Below are positions 29,679 through 38,025 of a stretch of 64,000 nucleotides of DNA, piece by piece; within the stretch, counting starts at the first letter, position 1; each line of letters begins with the position of its first letter. The position numbers and the translations under genes are program-made. The DNA comes from an uncultured Acidimicrobiaceae bacterium (GTDB lineage: Bacteria > Actinomycetota > Acidimicrobiia > Spongiisociales > UBA5794): NCBI GenBank assembly GCA_947258375.1, contig CAMYIJ010000002.1, positions 51,666-115,665 on the forward strand. Reading direction: 5' to 3'. The notes below the pieces were generated by a model that searched no databases, was not told where the DNA came from, and worked only from the letters and a program-made list of their open reading frames with translations.

Positions 29679-30503
29679 TCAGAGACCTTGATCGACGCTC
29701 GGGTTCCGCAGCTCCTCGATGTCTTCGTGGCGATGCTTCACGATCGAGAGAACACCCCGGTGGGGCAGGATGTAGAACTGGTTCGCTTTGACACCCTCCA
29801 CCACCTTCTCGGCGATGTCGTCGGCCGTGAGGCGCCCCCGCTCGGCGAGCTTGACCATCAGGGGACGTACCAGCTCGGCGACCTTGCCCTCGGGGGACTC
29901 GGCACCGGGCCGGTAACGGTCGGCTTCGAAGATACGGGTCTGCACCCACGCCGGGGCCAGCACCGACACGCCTACTGTCGATTCGAGAAGTTCCAGCTCG
30001 TAGAAGAGCGATTCCGAGAGCGCAATGACGCCGAACTTCGCTGCGTTGTACGCGCTCATGCCGGGTTGGGTGAGCATGCCCGCGACGGAGGCCGTGTTGA
30101 CGATGTGCCCATCACCGTGATCGACCAGGTGCGGCAGGAACGCCTTCACGCCGTTGACAACCCCCATCAGATCGACATCGATCACCCACTGCCAGTCGGA
30201 GATGCTCATCTCGAGCATCCCTCCGAACCCGGCGACCCCGGCGTTGTTGCACACGATATTGACCCGGTCGTAGCGCTCCATCGCGGCGGCGGCCAGGGCT
30301 TCCATCTCCTCGAACTTCGTTACGTCGGTGCGGTGCGTCATGACATCGCCGGCGATGCCCGCAGCCGCTTCGTCCAGCGCCTCTTCGTCGATGTCGGCAA
30401 GCACGACGGCCATGCCCTCGGCCGCGAACTTGTGGCCCATCGCCAGCCCGAACCCACTGCCACCGCCGGTGATCACGGCGACCTTGCCCGCCAGTTCTTG
30501 CAT
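29679..30503 (-). CDS. Short-chain dehydrogenase/reductase
   Basis: Classical SDR with NAD(P)-binding GGGSGFGLA (14-22), a D-containing end of beta-2 (LADIDEEAL, favouring NAD), NNAG, active-site Ser in NTASVAGM and the catalytic YNAAK. The C-terminal extension (about 60 residues after the fold, PLMVKLAERGRLTADDIAEK) is typical of large mycobacterial/actinobacterial SDR groups. AAGGAGG is five bases before the ATG. Substrate unknown. Confidence 0.9.
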   Translation of the reverse strand: MQELAGKVAVITGGGSGFGLAMGHKFAAEGMAVVLADIDEEALDEAAAGIAGDVMTHRTDVTKFEEMEALAAAAMERYDRVNIVCNNAGVAGFGGMLEMSISDWQWVIDVDLMGVVNGVKAFLPHLVDHGDGHIVNTASVAGMLTQPGMSAYNAAKFGVIALSESLFYELELLESTVGVSVLAPAWVQTRIFEADRYRPGAESPEGKVAELVRPLMVKLAERGRLTADDIAEKVVEGVKANQFYILPHRGVLSIVKHRHEDIEELRNPSVDQGL

Positions 30504-30582
30504 CGCATCCTCCTTGGAGGCCGCAAACTATCACGGCCCCGCACCGCTTCGGCCGGAAGGCCGATCGGCTCCGCGGACCGGC

Positions 30583-30588
30583 GATAAT
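30583..30588 (+). promoter_or_regulatory. -10 box of the S9 peptidase gene
   Basis: GATAAT ends 6 bases before ATG 30595: a leaderless arrangement, with no ribosome site visible. Confidence 0.6.
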
Positions 30589-30594
30589 CAAACC

Positions 30595-32544
30595 ATGAGC
30601 AAACCACTTGACGCCACGATGCTGTGGCAAATGAGCCGGGTCGGCCAACCGGTGCCGTTCCCGGACGGCAGTGCCGCCGTGGTGCCCGTGACCACTTACG
30701 ACCTCGACACGAACAAGCCGACGACGCTGCTCCATCGAGTCGCGCCCGACGGCGCAACTTCGGCGCTGACCACTCGTGATGCATCGCACCCATCGCTGAG
30801 CCCCGACGGAACCACGCTCGCGTTCGCCCGAGCGAGCAAGGACGAGGCACGCGGCAAACAGCTCCACGTGATGCCGCTCGGCGGAGGGGAGGCGCGGTGC
30901 CTCACCGATCTGCCGCTCGGGGTCGCCGAATCGAAGTGGCTCCCCGACGGCTCCGGCCTCATCGTCGCCGCGCCGGTGCTGCGCGGCTTCGGCACGCTTG
31001 CCGAGACCGAAGCCGAGCTCGAGGCGCGCCCGGAGCGTCATGAATCCGCCATAGTGACCGAAGAGCGGGTGTACCGCTTCTGGAAGCGCTGGCTGGCCGA
31101 CGGCCGCGTCCACCACCTGTTCCACGTCGACGCCGCTTCCGGTGCCACCACCGATCTCACACCCGGTCTCGATCGTCTGATGTCGAGCGAAGCCGATCCG
31201 GCCGGTTCCTTCGACATCAGCCCCGACGGCAGTCAGATCGCGCTGTCGCTCGAGGTGCCGATGGATGGCCGGCCGTTCCTGAGGTTCGCCATTCACACTC
31301 TGCCGACGGCGGGCGGCGAGCAACCGTCCCAACTCACGGCCGAGCTGCCCGCGCAGCAGCGACGGCCCCGCTACTCCCCCGACGGCAAGTCGCTCCTGTA
31401 TGGGATCCAGGTGGAGCCGTCGTACTACGCCGATCGAGTGCGGTTGGTTCGCTACGACTTCGACAATCAACAAGCCACCGTCCTCACCGAGGACTGGGAC
31501 GAATCCGCCGCAGGCTGGGAGTTCACCGGGTCGGACACGGTGGTCCTGTCATCCGAGCACCGCGGACACAACCGCTTGTTCACCGCCGACCTATCCGGCT
31601 CCAGCCCGCAGCTCATCGATGGACAGGGCTCGGCTTACGGCGCCGCTCCGGCGGGAGACCAGGTGTGGTGCCGCACCGAGAGCACGTCACGGCCTGCCGA
31701 AGTCGCCATCGTCGACGGCGGAGCAGTGCGCCGGGTGTCCGACTTCAACGGCGCCGTCCTCGGCGACGTCGAGCTTGGGGCGACCGAGATCATCCACATC
31801 GAAGGTGCCGGCGGCCGCGCCATAGAGGTCAAGCTCGTCTTCCCGCCCGGTTTCGACAAATCGCAGAAGTGGCCGCTGCTGCACAACGTCCACGGCGGCC
31901 CCCACGGCCTGGTCAACGACACCTGGCACTGGCGCTGGAACACACAGGCCTTCGCGGCACCGGGATATGTCGTGGCGTCGGTCAACTTCCACGGTTCCAC
32001 CTCCTGGGGCGAAGGGTTCACGGACTCGATCCGGGGCGCCTGGGGCGACAAGCCGTACACCGACATCATGGCGGCGACGGATGCACTCGTCGCAACCGGC
32101 TATATCGACCCCGACCGGATGGTGATCGCCGGCGGTTCATACGGTGGCTACCTGGTCACATGGATCACGACCCGCACCGACCGCTTCAAGGCGTCGGTGT
32201 GCCACGCGGGTGTCACCGACCTGCTCGGCCAGTGGGCCAGCGACAGCACGGAAGGGCGAGAGAAGGCCATCGGCGGGCTCCCCTGGGAGGACATGGACGC
32301 GGTGCAACGATGGAGCCCCCTGGCGCACACCGCCGACATCGTGACTCCGACCCTGGTGCTGCACGGAGAGAAGGACTACCGCGTCGTCATCACCCAGGGC
32401 CTGGCGCTCTACGGGATCCTCCAGCACAAGGGAGTGCCCACCCGGCTCGTCTACTACCCCGACGAAGGCCACTGGATCGAAACCCCCGCCAACAGCATCC
32501 ACTGGTACGGCGAAGTGCTCGATTGGCTGGAGCGCTGGGTGTAG
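30595..32544 (+). CDS. S9-family prolyl oligopeptidase-type peptidase
   Basis: Serine peptidase related to acylaminoacyl-peptidase/DPP-IV. The 649-residue protein has an N-terminal beta-propeller made of repeated SPDG-type blades (for example SLSPDGTTLAFAR and DISPDGSQIALSL), then a catalytic alpha/beta hydrolase domain with HGGPHG, nucleophile GGSYGGYLV, Asp in LHGEKDYRV and His in DEGHWIE. I start at ATG 30595; the upstream frame overlaps the divergent SDR gene. No signal peptide, so cytoplasmic. Confidence 0.93.
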   Translation: MSKPLDATMLWQMSRVGQPVPFPDGSAAVVPVTTYDLDTNKPTTLLHRVAPDGATSALTTRDASHPSLSPDGTTLAFARASKDEARGKQLHVMPLGGGEARCLTDLPLGVAESKWLPDGSGLIVAAPVLRGFGTLAETEAELEARPERHESAIVTEERVYRFWKRWLADGRVHHLFHVDAASGATTDLTPGLDRLMSSEADPAGSFDISPDGSQIALSLEVPMDGRPFLRFAIHTLPTAGGEQPSQLTAELPAQQRRPRYSPDGKSLLYGIQVEPSYYADRVRLVRYDFDNQQATVLTEDWDESAAGWEFTGSDTVVLSSEHRGHNRLFTADLSGSSPQLIDGQGSAYGAAPAGDQVWCRTESTSRPAEVAIVDGGAVRRVSDFNGAVLGDVELGATEIIHIEGAGGRAIEVKLVFPPGFDKSQKWPLLHNVHGGPHGLVNDTWHWRWNTQAFAAPGYVVASVNFHGSTSWGEGFTDSIRGAWGDKPYTDIMAATDALVATGYIDPDRMVIAGGSYGGYLVTWITTRTDRFKASVCHAGVTDLLGQWASDSTEGREKAIGGLPWEDMDAVQRWSPLAHTADIVTPTLVLHGEKDYRVVITQGLALYGILQHKGVPTRLVYYPDEGHWIETPANSIHWYGEVLDWLERWV

Positions 32545-32841
32545 GAAGGGCGACCCACAGGCGGACCATGATGGCGATGTGGTTCGCGGGGTACATGCAC
32601 TCAGGGCGCTACGGCCGCGGTGACCGGACCCCGGTACGCCGTGCTGGCAATTCGCTTCTTCGGTTGGGAGTAGCACCGCTTTGGCTAGTCGGGGCAAGCA
32701 CGGCGTGGCGCAGGGGGATATCGCAAGATCACGAGTGTCTCGCTCGTCGCAAGGCTCGACAAGCCGATCGCAAGGACCGCAAAGCGCCAACCGGTGCTGG
32801 TCCGTACGGTCGTCGTAGAACGGCAAGACAGGAGTAGGACT
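32545..32841. other. 297-base gap before the TrmO gene
   Basis: No gene, tRNA or repeat is supported. Short frames here lack ribosome sites and similarity. The end (32830-32834) contains the AGGAG of the TrmO gene. Confidence 0.5.
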
Positions 32842-33330
32842 ATGGCGGAAACTACGTACACCCTGAGCCCCATCGGTCACGTCAGAGTGGGCGACGAAGG
32901 GTTCTCCATTGTCGTCGCGGAGCCATACCGCAAGGCACTCAGCGGACTCGACGGGTTCAGCCACCTCAACATCTTGTTCTGGTGCCACTACCTGGATGTC
33001 CCCGAATACCGGGAGATGGTCGTCGCTGACAAGCCTTACAAGCAGGGGCCGGATCAGGTGGGCATATTCGCCACTCGATCTCCGGTCCGGCCCAATCCAA
33101 TCGCTCTCACCCCGGTTCCGGTGCTCGGCATCGATCACGCGGAAGGGATCATCCATATCGCCTACATAGACGCCGAGCCCGAGAGCCCGGTTCTCGATAT
33201 CAAGCCATACCTGCCTGCGGTCGATCGGATCCGGGACGTCTCCGTTCCGCAGTGGTGCGCCGATTGGCCTGCCTGGTACGAGGACTCAGCGACGTTTGAT
33301 TGGGGAGCGGTATTTGAAAACGCCCAATGA
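32842..33330 (+). CDS. trmO: TrmO/TsaA-family tRNA methyltransferase
   Basis: Family of SAM-dependent enzymes that N6-methylate t6A37 to m6t6A in tRNA. The 162-residue protein spans the single beta-barrel domain: LSPIGHVRV, GFSHLNILFWCHYLD, and the SAM-site signature GIFATRSPVRPNPIALT, then PVLDIKPYLPAVD. The start at ATG 32842 has AGGAG seven bases upstream. It would act downstream of the TsaB/D/E enzymes encoded in this window. Some members act on other substrates, so the symbol is tentative. Confidence 0.85.
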   Translation: MAETTYTLSPIGHVRVGDEGFSIVVAEPYRKALSGLDGFSHLNILFWCHYLDVPEYREMVVADKPYKQGPDQVGIFATRSPVRPNPIALTPVPVLGIDHAEGIIHIAYIDAEPESPVLDIKPYLPAVDRIRDVSVPQWCADWPAWYEDSATFDWGAVFENAQ

Positions 33331-33396
33331 AATTGGTGCGTTCGATGAGATCAAGTACGCCCAGTGACGTTGGGTACACCCGGTAAGCGCGGCTTC

Positions 33397-34398
33397 CTAG
33401 TACCGACGTAGCGGTCGCACCGGGAGACAAATGTCGACGACCTCTGTTTCGGCGGAGGTCTCCGACGCGTCCGCCGGGTACCGCTCAAATGGGAGGCGAT
33501 CGTCCGGCTCGTACCCGCTGTCGGGGAGCCACCCGCCGGCGAGAGCAAACCAGGCCGTACCGTAGTCCTGGACCCCGAGTTCGAAGCGGGCAATGGCACA
33601 AGAGCCGCCTTCGAGTCGCATTCGTCCGATCTCACCGTCGGCGCTCGTTCCAGCCGGAACGTCGAGGCAAGCGCTGACACGCAACTTGTCGTCCTCCGTG
33701 ATGCTCGGGTTGTCGTGGTACACGGCCAGCACCCATGAATCCTCGGTTATCAGGTCGCGAGGTCCGGCCCAGGTCATCAGCCGGGTGAATATGTCGGTGA
33801 ATACCTCGGCCACGCCCTGGTATCGCCCGGTATGCCGCACATAGGCCACCTCGAGGTCGGGGACCTCCACCACCTCGACCAGGGTCGGCTCCAGATCACC
33901 GCAGTTGATCTCCCAGAACAGACCCATCCCTGTCCGGTTGGGCCGCGTCCCGGTGATTCCAAAGCCAGCGCGGGTTGCGCCAAGGTTGCCGAGGAGATCG
34001 CGCACCGACACATTGTCCTCGCCCTCAAAGGCAAGGTATCCGCCCTCCCTCCACTCAGTTGCGCTCATACCGAACATCTCACGAAACGAGCGTGAGAATG
34101 AGGACGGGCTATGGAGTCCGCAAGCCGATGCAACCTCTGTGATCGGGCGAGTCGGCCGCTGAACCAGCAGAGTTGCGGCCCGCTCCATACGCAGGCGGTT
34201 GATGAACCGGCTCAGTGTCTCGCCGGCAATCAGCCCGAAGACGCGATGGAAATGAAACGGGGAGAAGTGCGCAACGTCGGCGATCTGCTCGAGTGTCAAT
34301 TCCTCCGCAAGGTGCTGCTCGATGTAGTCGATCGCAGCGTTGACTCGCTCCACATACACCGGGCGGTGCGGATTGGTTGGTCGTCGGTCATCGACCAC
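33397..34398 (-). CDS. AraC-family transcriptional regulator with GyrI-like effector domain
   Basis: Rob/SoxS-like architecture: the N-terminal 115 residues hold two AraC helix-turn-helix motifs (LTLEQIADVAHFSPFHFHRVF and ITEVASACGLHSPSSFSRSF), followed by a GyrI-like small-molecule-binding domain of about 170 residues. Such proteins respond to drugs or hydrophobic compounds. GTG start with GGAGA upstream. No obvious target operon adjoins; the neighbouring region toward 34.4-34.8 kb holds only a decayed gene. Confidence 0.9.
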   Translation of the reverse strand: MVDDRRPTNPHRPVYVERVNAAIDYIEQHLAEELTLEQIADVAHFSPFHFHRVFGLIAGETLSRFINRLRMERAATLLVQRPTRPITEVASACGLHSPSSFSRSFREMFGMSATEWREGGYLAFEGEDNVSVRDLLGNLGATRAGFGITGTRPNRTGMGLFWEINCGDLEPTLVEVVEVPDLEVAYVRHTGRYQGVAEVFTDIFTRLMTWAGPRDLITEDSWVLAVYHDNPSITEDDKLRVSACLDVPAGTSADGEIGRMRLEGGSCAIARFELGVQDYGTAWFALAGGWLPDSGYEPDDRLPFERYPADASETSAETEVVDICLPVRPLRRY

Positions 34399-34426
34399 AA
34401 GAGTCTCCGATCAGGTCGAGTCGAGA

Positions 34427-34660
34427 TTACCGCAGCCGATAGGCGCCTCCATTGCCAACCAACCGTCTGGCTGTGGGCACCGAGAAGAGAGGCGAGAGGT
34501 CATCGTCCTCCGTGTAGGGCATCGTCGCGACGTCTATCTCCCCGAATCAGCCGGCCGGGTACTCCATGTAGGCGCTGGTCATCCCACCCCACTCCTGCCC
34601 TCGGACCATCTCTCCCAGGGCTTCGTGGGCCATTGGGAGTTCTTTGACGGTGCTCTTCAT
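34427..34660 (-). pseudogene. Decayed cupin-like gene fragment
   Basis: From ATG 34660, with AAGGAG just upstream, the frame gives MKSTVKELPMAHEALGEM and an EWGGMTSAYMEYPAG stretch, hits TGA at 34547-34549, then continues in frame with FGEIDVATMPYTEDDDLSP and ends at TAA 34427. The first part resembles the N-terminus of small actinobacterial cupin-domain proteins; the metal-binding core is absent. Interpreted as a remnant with stop and 3' loss; the 37-residue peptide may still be translated. Confidence 0.5.
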
Positions 34661-34840
34661 TGGAGTATCTCCTTGTTGCTACCTTCGTCGTGTTCGACGC
34701 AGGTGATCGTGTCTTCTTCGATGCGATGGGCGTTGGCCTGTTGTAGGTCAGTATCACCGGATCCGGTGTCCGTAGTGCCACGCCGCAGTACATCGCGGTC
34801 GCCGGCGATGCCGAAGGCGGGGCAGTCCTTGGGCCGATTA
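34661..34840. other. Gap between cupin remnant and lectin-like gene
   Basis: No gene supported. It carries the ribosome site of the cupin remnant and presumably the 3' end of the lectin-like gene transcript. Nothing else stands out. Confidence 0.4.
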
Positions 34841-35386
34841 CTACGGGTTCACGGTGATGGTGGCGGTGAACTCACCAGCGTTGTTCGCGACGTCCCTGTC
34901 GTTGATCCCAAGGAAGAGGCGCCCCTCCGCGTCGGCTGTGAACAGAAGCTGGCTGCCAACCTGGAACGGTGCCCCGGCTTCGCCGATCCGTCCGATCAAG
35001 CTGTTGTGATTCTCCTCCTCGAGCCCTTTCGCGTTGAACACCCGTGTTGACGGGCGGTCGGGTACGCCGTCCGGGCCATAGAGTGGTTCGCGACCCTTCG
35101 ACGGGGTCACGGCGCCGTCGGCCTCGATCAACACCCTGTCGTCGACGTTGAGGCTGATGCCGGTGTCGGTCCACTGTTCGGTGCCGGGCACTACGGCAGA
35201 CACCGGCCCCGCAGGGGCGGTGTCGCTCTCACTGCTTAGCAGCATTACTCCGATCACCAGCGTCACCATCACGGCCGAGCAGTGCGCCGCCGAAGAGGAG
35301 AAGTCCGCCGACGATGAGCGCACCTGCCGCTGCTCCGACCGCCTTGACCCTGCGATTTGATGGCTCTGGATTCGCCATTCGGTCAT
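34841..35386 (-). CDS. LecA/PA-IL-like domain protein, N-terminus possibly frameshifted
   Basis: The C-terminal 120 residues resemble the PA-IL-like galactose-binding domain: GTEQWTDTGISLNVDDRVLI, NSLIGRIG, and the calcium-loop-like end LFLGINDRDVANNAGEFTATI. From ATG 35386 the product is 181 residues with an odd Ser/Arg-rich N-terminus. In another frame, ATG 35378 gives MANPEPSNRRVKAVG and AAAGALIVGGLLLFGGALLG, a convincing membrane anchor, but hits a stop soon afterwards. A small frameshift near 35240-35260 may have separated anchor and lectin domain. Likely an envelope protein. Confidence 0.55.
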   Translation of the reverse strand: MTEWRIQSHQIAGSRRSEQRQVRSSSADFSSSAAHCSAVMVTLVIGVMLLSSESDTAPAGPVSAVVPGTEQWTDTGISLNVDDRVLIEADGAVTPSKGREPLYGPDGVPDRPSTRVFNAKGLEEENHNSLIGRIGEAGAPFQVGSQLLFTADAEGRLFLGINDRDVANNAGEFTATITVNP

Positions 35387-35513
35387 CAACCTCCCCCGGG
35401 CCACATCCTCAACCTGAGGCAACGGATTCCCCCGATGGCCAAGCACAGTGCACATCTCAGCCCTACCCGCCGATATCCGGCACAATCCCGAGCGCCATCG
35501 CGGCGCTGCGCCC

Positions 35514-35519
35514 TAGGCT
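35514..35519 (+). promoter_or_regulatory. -10 box of the LLM oxidoreductase gene
   Basis: TAGGCT ends 6 bases before ATG 35526; leaderless arrangement identical to that at 24160-24165. Confidence 0.5.
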
Positions 35520-35525
35520 TCGGTC

Positions 35526-36407
35526 ATGGATGTCGGACGTGTCGGACTGTGGACGTTTCTTCTGGATGAGCATCCGACATCGCGTGTACGCGAGTTGGCT
35601 CAAGAGATCGAGGAGATGGGGTGGCCGACGTTGTGGCGCCCCGAATCGAGTGGTCGTGACGCGTTGCTCTCCTCGAGTGTCCTGCTTGATGCGACATCTC
35701 GGCTGATCGTTGCGACTGGCATCGCTCAGATTTATGCACGGCATCCGGTAACAACCGCAGCGGCTCAGAAGACGCTCTTTGAGGCTCACGAAGGCCGGTT
35801 CCTGCTCGGCTTGGGGGTGGCGCACGCCTCCTCCGTGGAGGGAATCCGCAAACTCGACTACCGGACTCCTTACTCAGACATGGTGGCCTATCTGGAGGCC
35901 ATGGCGGAAGCTCCCTATACCGCAGTGCAGCCTGCGACCAAGCCGCCAACGGTTCTTGCTGCCCTTGGGCCGAGAATGCTGAAGCTGAGCGCCGAGGCCG
36001 CCGACGGTGCCCACCCATACTTCACCCCTCCAGAACACACGAGGATGGCCCGTGACATTCTCGGGGATGGTCCACTTCTCGCTCCGGAGCAAATGGTTGT
36101 CATCGATAGCGACCGTGATAGAGCCCGGAGCGTCGCCAGAACGAATATGGCTCGCTATCTCACGTTGCCCAACTACGCCAACAACCTACTGCGCTGTGGC
36201 TTCACCCAATCCGACATTAACGACATGACCGACCGGCTCGTCGATGGGATCGTGGCCTGCGGTGACCTCGACGTCGCGGTTGCTCGGGTCCAAGACCATC
36301 TCGACGCCGGCGCCGACCATGTCTGCATTCAGGTCCTGGTAGCCGACAACGATCTGAACCTCACGATCGACCATTGGCACAGGTTGGCCGAGGCCCTCAA
36401 CCTGTAG
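35526..36407 (+). CDS. LLM-class F420-dependent oxidoreductase
   Basis: Luciferase-like TIM-barrel oxidoreductase of the actinobacterial F420-using type. The 293-residue protein starts GRVGLWTFLLDEHPTSRVREL, has VATGIAQIYARHPVTTAAAQ, the cofactor-region FLLGLGVAHASSVEG and LKLSAEAADGAHPYFTPPEHT. This matches the group annotated as probable F420-dependent enzymes; substrate unknown. A leaderless -10 precedes the ATG. It implies the host makes coenzyme F420. Confidence 0.85.
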   Translation: MDVGRVGLWTFLLDEHPTSRVRELAQEIEEMGWPTLWRPESSGRDALLSSSVLLDATSRLIVATGIAQIYARHPVTTAAAQKTLFEAHEGRFLLGLGVAHASSVEGIRKLDYRTPYSDMVAYLEAMAEAPYTAVQPATKPPTVLAALGPRMLKLSAEAADGAHPYFTPPEHTRMARDILGDGPLLAPEQMVVIDSDRDRARSVARTNMARYLTLPNYANNLLRCGFTQSDINDMTDRLVDGIVACGDLDVAVARVQDHLDAGADHVCIQVLVADNDLNLTIDHWHRLAEALNL

Positions 36408-36424
36408 GCCAACGAGCTCGGCCG

Positions 36425-36988
36425 TCAGTCGCGGAACACTTCCAGCAACTCGCGCACCATGAATGCGGTGGCGCCCCAGAGGGTCGCCTCGGGGAAGTCG
36501 AAGAACCAGAGGTTGCGGCCGAACCACTCCGAGACGTTCCAGCGGGCCTCGTCGAGGAGCTCGTCGATTGTCGGTTCGAGAATAATCTCGACCTCCTCGG
36601 GCTGCGGTACAAGTACCTCGGGGCGGACCACCTTGGCAACCACGGGCACGATTACGTTGTTCGGATCGCGGGTCGTGATCGGAGACAATCCGCCGACCAC
36701 ATTCACGGCGCCTTCTGGAAGTCCGACCTCCTCGCAGGCCTCGCGGATCGCGGCGTCGACGGCCGACTCCCCCGGCTCCATCCGCCCACCGGGAAAGACA
36801 ACATCGCCAGGATGGGTGCGCATGTTGTCGGGCCGTTTGGTCATTATCACCCGGACCGACTCGTTGACGTCGAGGTACAACGGGACGAGCACCGCGGCGA
36901 CCGCGCGGTCTGGTTGAGACACCGGAGAAACCGACTCGAGGGCCTCCCATTGGGGCGTGCTGACCTCGTCGGCCCGTGGATGTTGCAT
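36425..36988 (-). CDS. Nudix hydrolase, CoA pyrophosphatase type
   Basis: Hydrolyses a nucleotide-diphosphate linkage, probably in CoA or derivatives. The 187-residue protein has the Nudix box GGRMEPGESAVDAAIREACE followed by EVGL (complete GX5EX7REUXEEXGU) and upstream MTKRPDNMRTHPGDVVFPG, the extra motif of the CoA-directed (NudL-like) group. Divergent from the GNAT gene across 32 bases in which each gene has its own -10. Confidence 0.88.
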   Translation of the reverse strand: MQHPRADEVSTPQWEALESVSPVSQPDRAVAAVLVPLYLDVNESVRVIMTKRPDNMRTHPGDVVFPGGRMEPGESAVDAAIREACEEVGLPEGAVNVVGGLSPITTRDPNNVIVPVVAKVVRPEVLVPQPEEVEIILEPTIDELLDEARWNVSEWFGRNLWFFDFPEATLWGATAFMVRELLEVFRD

Positions 36989-36994
36989 CTAGGC

Positions 36995-37013
36995 AGGTTA
37001 CGCTTGATAGATT
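36995..37013. promoter_or_regulatory. Divergent leaderless promoters of Nudix and GNAT genes
   Basis: TAACCT (minus strand, 36995-37000) ends 6 bases before ATG 36988; TAGATT (plus strand, 37008-37013) ends 7 bases before ATG 37021. Only 7 bases separate the boxes, so the two RNA polymerases should exclude each other. Confidence 0.55.
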
Positions 37014-37020
37014 GTCGGCG

Positions 37021-37617
37021 ATGCCGAGCGCGATTAGCCCCCGTCCCCGCTACACGCCCAACTATATGTTGCGGCCCTTCCGCCGGCGCGACCTGAACGC
37101 CGTCGACGACGCAATACGAGCATCATTAGCCGATCTGGCCCTCTACCTGCCATGGGCGGTCGACTACAACCGCAACACAACGGCCTCTTTCCTGCGGGAC
37201 TCAGCGGCCTCCTGGGCAGAGGCACGGGCATTCGACTTCACGATCCGCAATGCGGACTCACCGGATGTGCATCTCGGCAATGTCTCGGTCTGGTGGGTGT
37301 CTCGGCCCAATCTCGTCGGGGAGATCGGCTACTGGGTCCGAACCGATTCGACCGGCCGGGGCATCTGTACCGAGGCCGCGGCCAACATCGTCCAGATCGG
37401 CTTCGAAGAACTCGGGATGCACCGCATCACGCTGCGCACTGCGATGGGCAACGTCGCCTCGGAGCGGGTCGCCACGAAGCTCGGCTTCACCAACGAGGGC
37501 GTCCTGCGCGACGAGGTGAAGGTCGGCAGAGAGTGGCTCGACCACACGGTGTGGGGCCTCCTCGAGCACGAGTGGTCGGCGAACAAGGCGCGCTACACGG
37601 CTGAGGAATGGGTCTAG
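37021..37617 (+). CDS. RimJ/RimL-type GNAT acetyltransferase
   Basis: Acetyl-CoA-dependent N-acetyltransferase. The 198-residue protein shows LRPFRRRDLNAVDDAI, the strand pair around GEIGYWVRTDSTGRGICTEA (acetyl-CoA loop with R/Q-x-x-G-x-G/A variant) and MGNVASERVATKLGFTNEGVLRDEV. Related to ribosomal-protein alanine acetyltransferases but the true substrate is unknown. ATG 37021 chosen because the upstream frame overlaps the divergent Nudix gene and a -10 box lies 7 bases before it. Confidence 0.88.
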   Translation: MPSAISPRPRYTPNYMLRPFRRRDLNAVDDAIRASLADLALYLPWAVDYNRNTTASFLRDSAASWAEARAFDFTIRNADSPDVHLGNVSVWWVSRPNLVGEIGYWVRTDSTGRGICTEAAANIVQIGFEELGMHRITLRTAMGNVASERVATKLGFTNEGVLRDEVKVGREWLDHTVWGLLEHEWSANKARYTAEEWV

Positions 37618-37698
37618 TGGTCCGTCGGGCCCAGCCTCAATCCGTCAGAAATCGGCGACCCAACTGTCTTACCTGTGGAGTATCGGTAAGGGGTCACA

Positions 37699-37956
37699 AT
37701 GCCAGGAATGTCAGACCGCCGATTGATGGCGTTACACGAAACAGAGTACGACGAGATGCACTACGTGCGGGTGCGCAACGCACTCGAGGCCGTCGGATTC
37801 GACGCGTCGGAAGATATCGTTCTGGCGCTGGGCCATGCCATATTCGGCCATCCGGCGGCCGCCCCCAAGCTCCGTCAACTAGCCGACGTCTGGTCCGTTC
37901 TCGGGTCGGCGAGGCCGCTCGAGCAGGCCGATCGCGTCATGTTCGAGGTTCAATAG
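37699..37956 (+). CDS. Small uncharacterised protein
   Basis: Family not recognised. The 85-residue acidic, probably all-helical protein (HETEYDEMHYVRVRNALEAV, GHAIFGHPAAAPKLRQLADV) has no signal peptide. AAGGGG lies six bases before the ATG, supporting translation. Between the GNAT and GerMN genes without clear functional link. Confidence 0.6.
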   Translation: MPGMSDRRLMALHETEYDEMHYVRVRNALEAVGFDASEDIVLALGHAIFGHPAAAPKLRQLADVWSVLGSARPLEQADRVMFEVQ

Positions 37957-38012
37957 CACGGGAACCTGCCGCCACGCCCCTAACGTTGCACACTATGGAA
38001 CCAGAGGTTCGA

Positions 38013-38018
38013 TAGGGT
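38013..38018 (+). promoter_or_regulatory. -10 box of the GerMN gene
   Basis: TAGGGT ends 7 bases before ATG 38026, supporting that ATG over the GTG at 38017. Confidence 0.45.
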
Positions 38019-38025
38019 GCCACCG

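Noticed and set aside
32685..32873. 62-codon minus-strand frame with a signal-like start
   Set aside because: No ribosome site, overlaps the start of the TrmO gene, ends without any domain.
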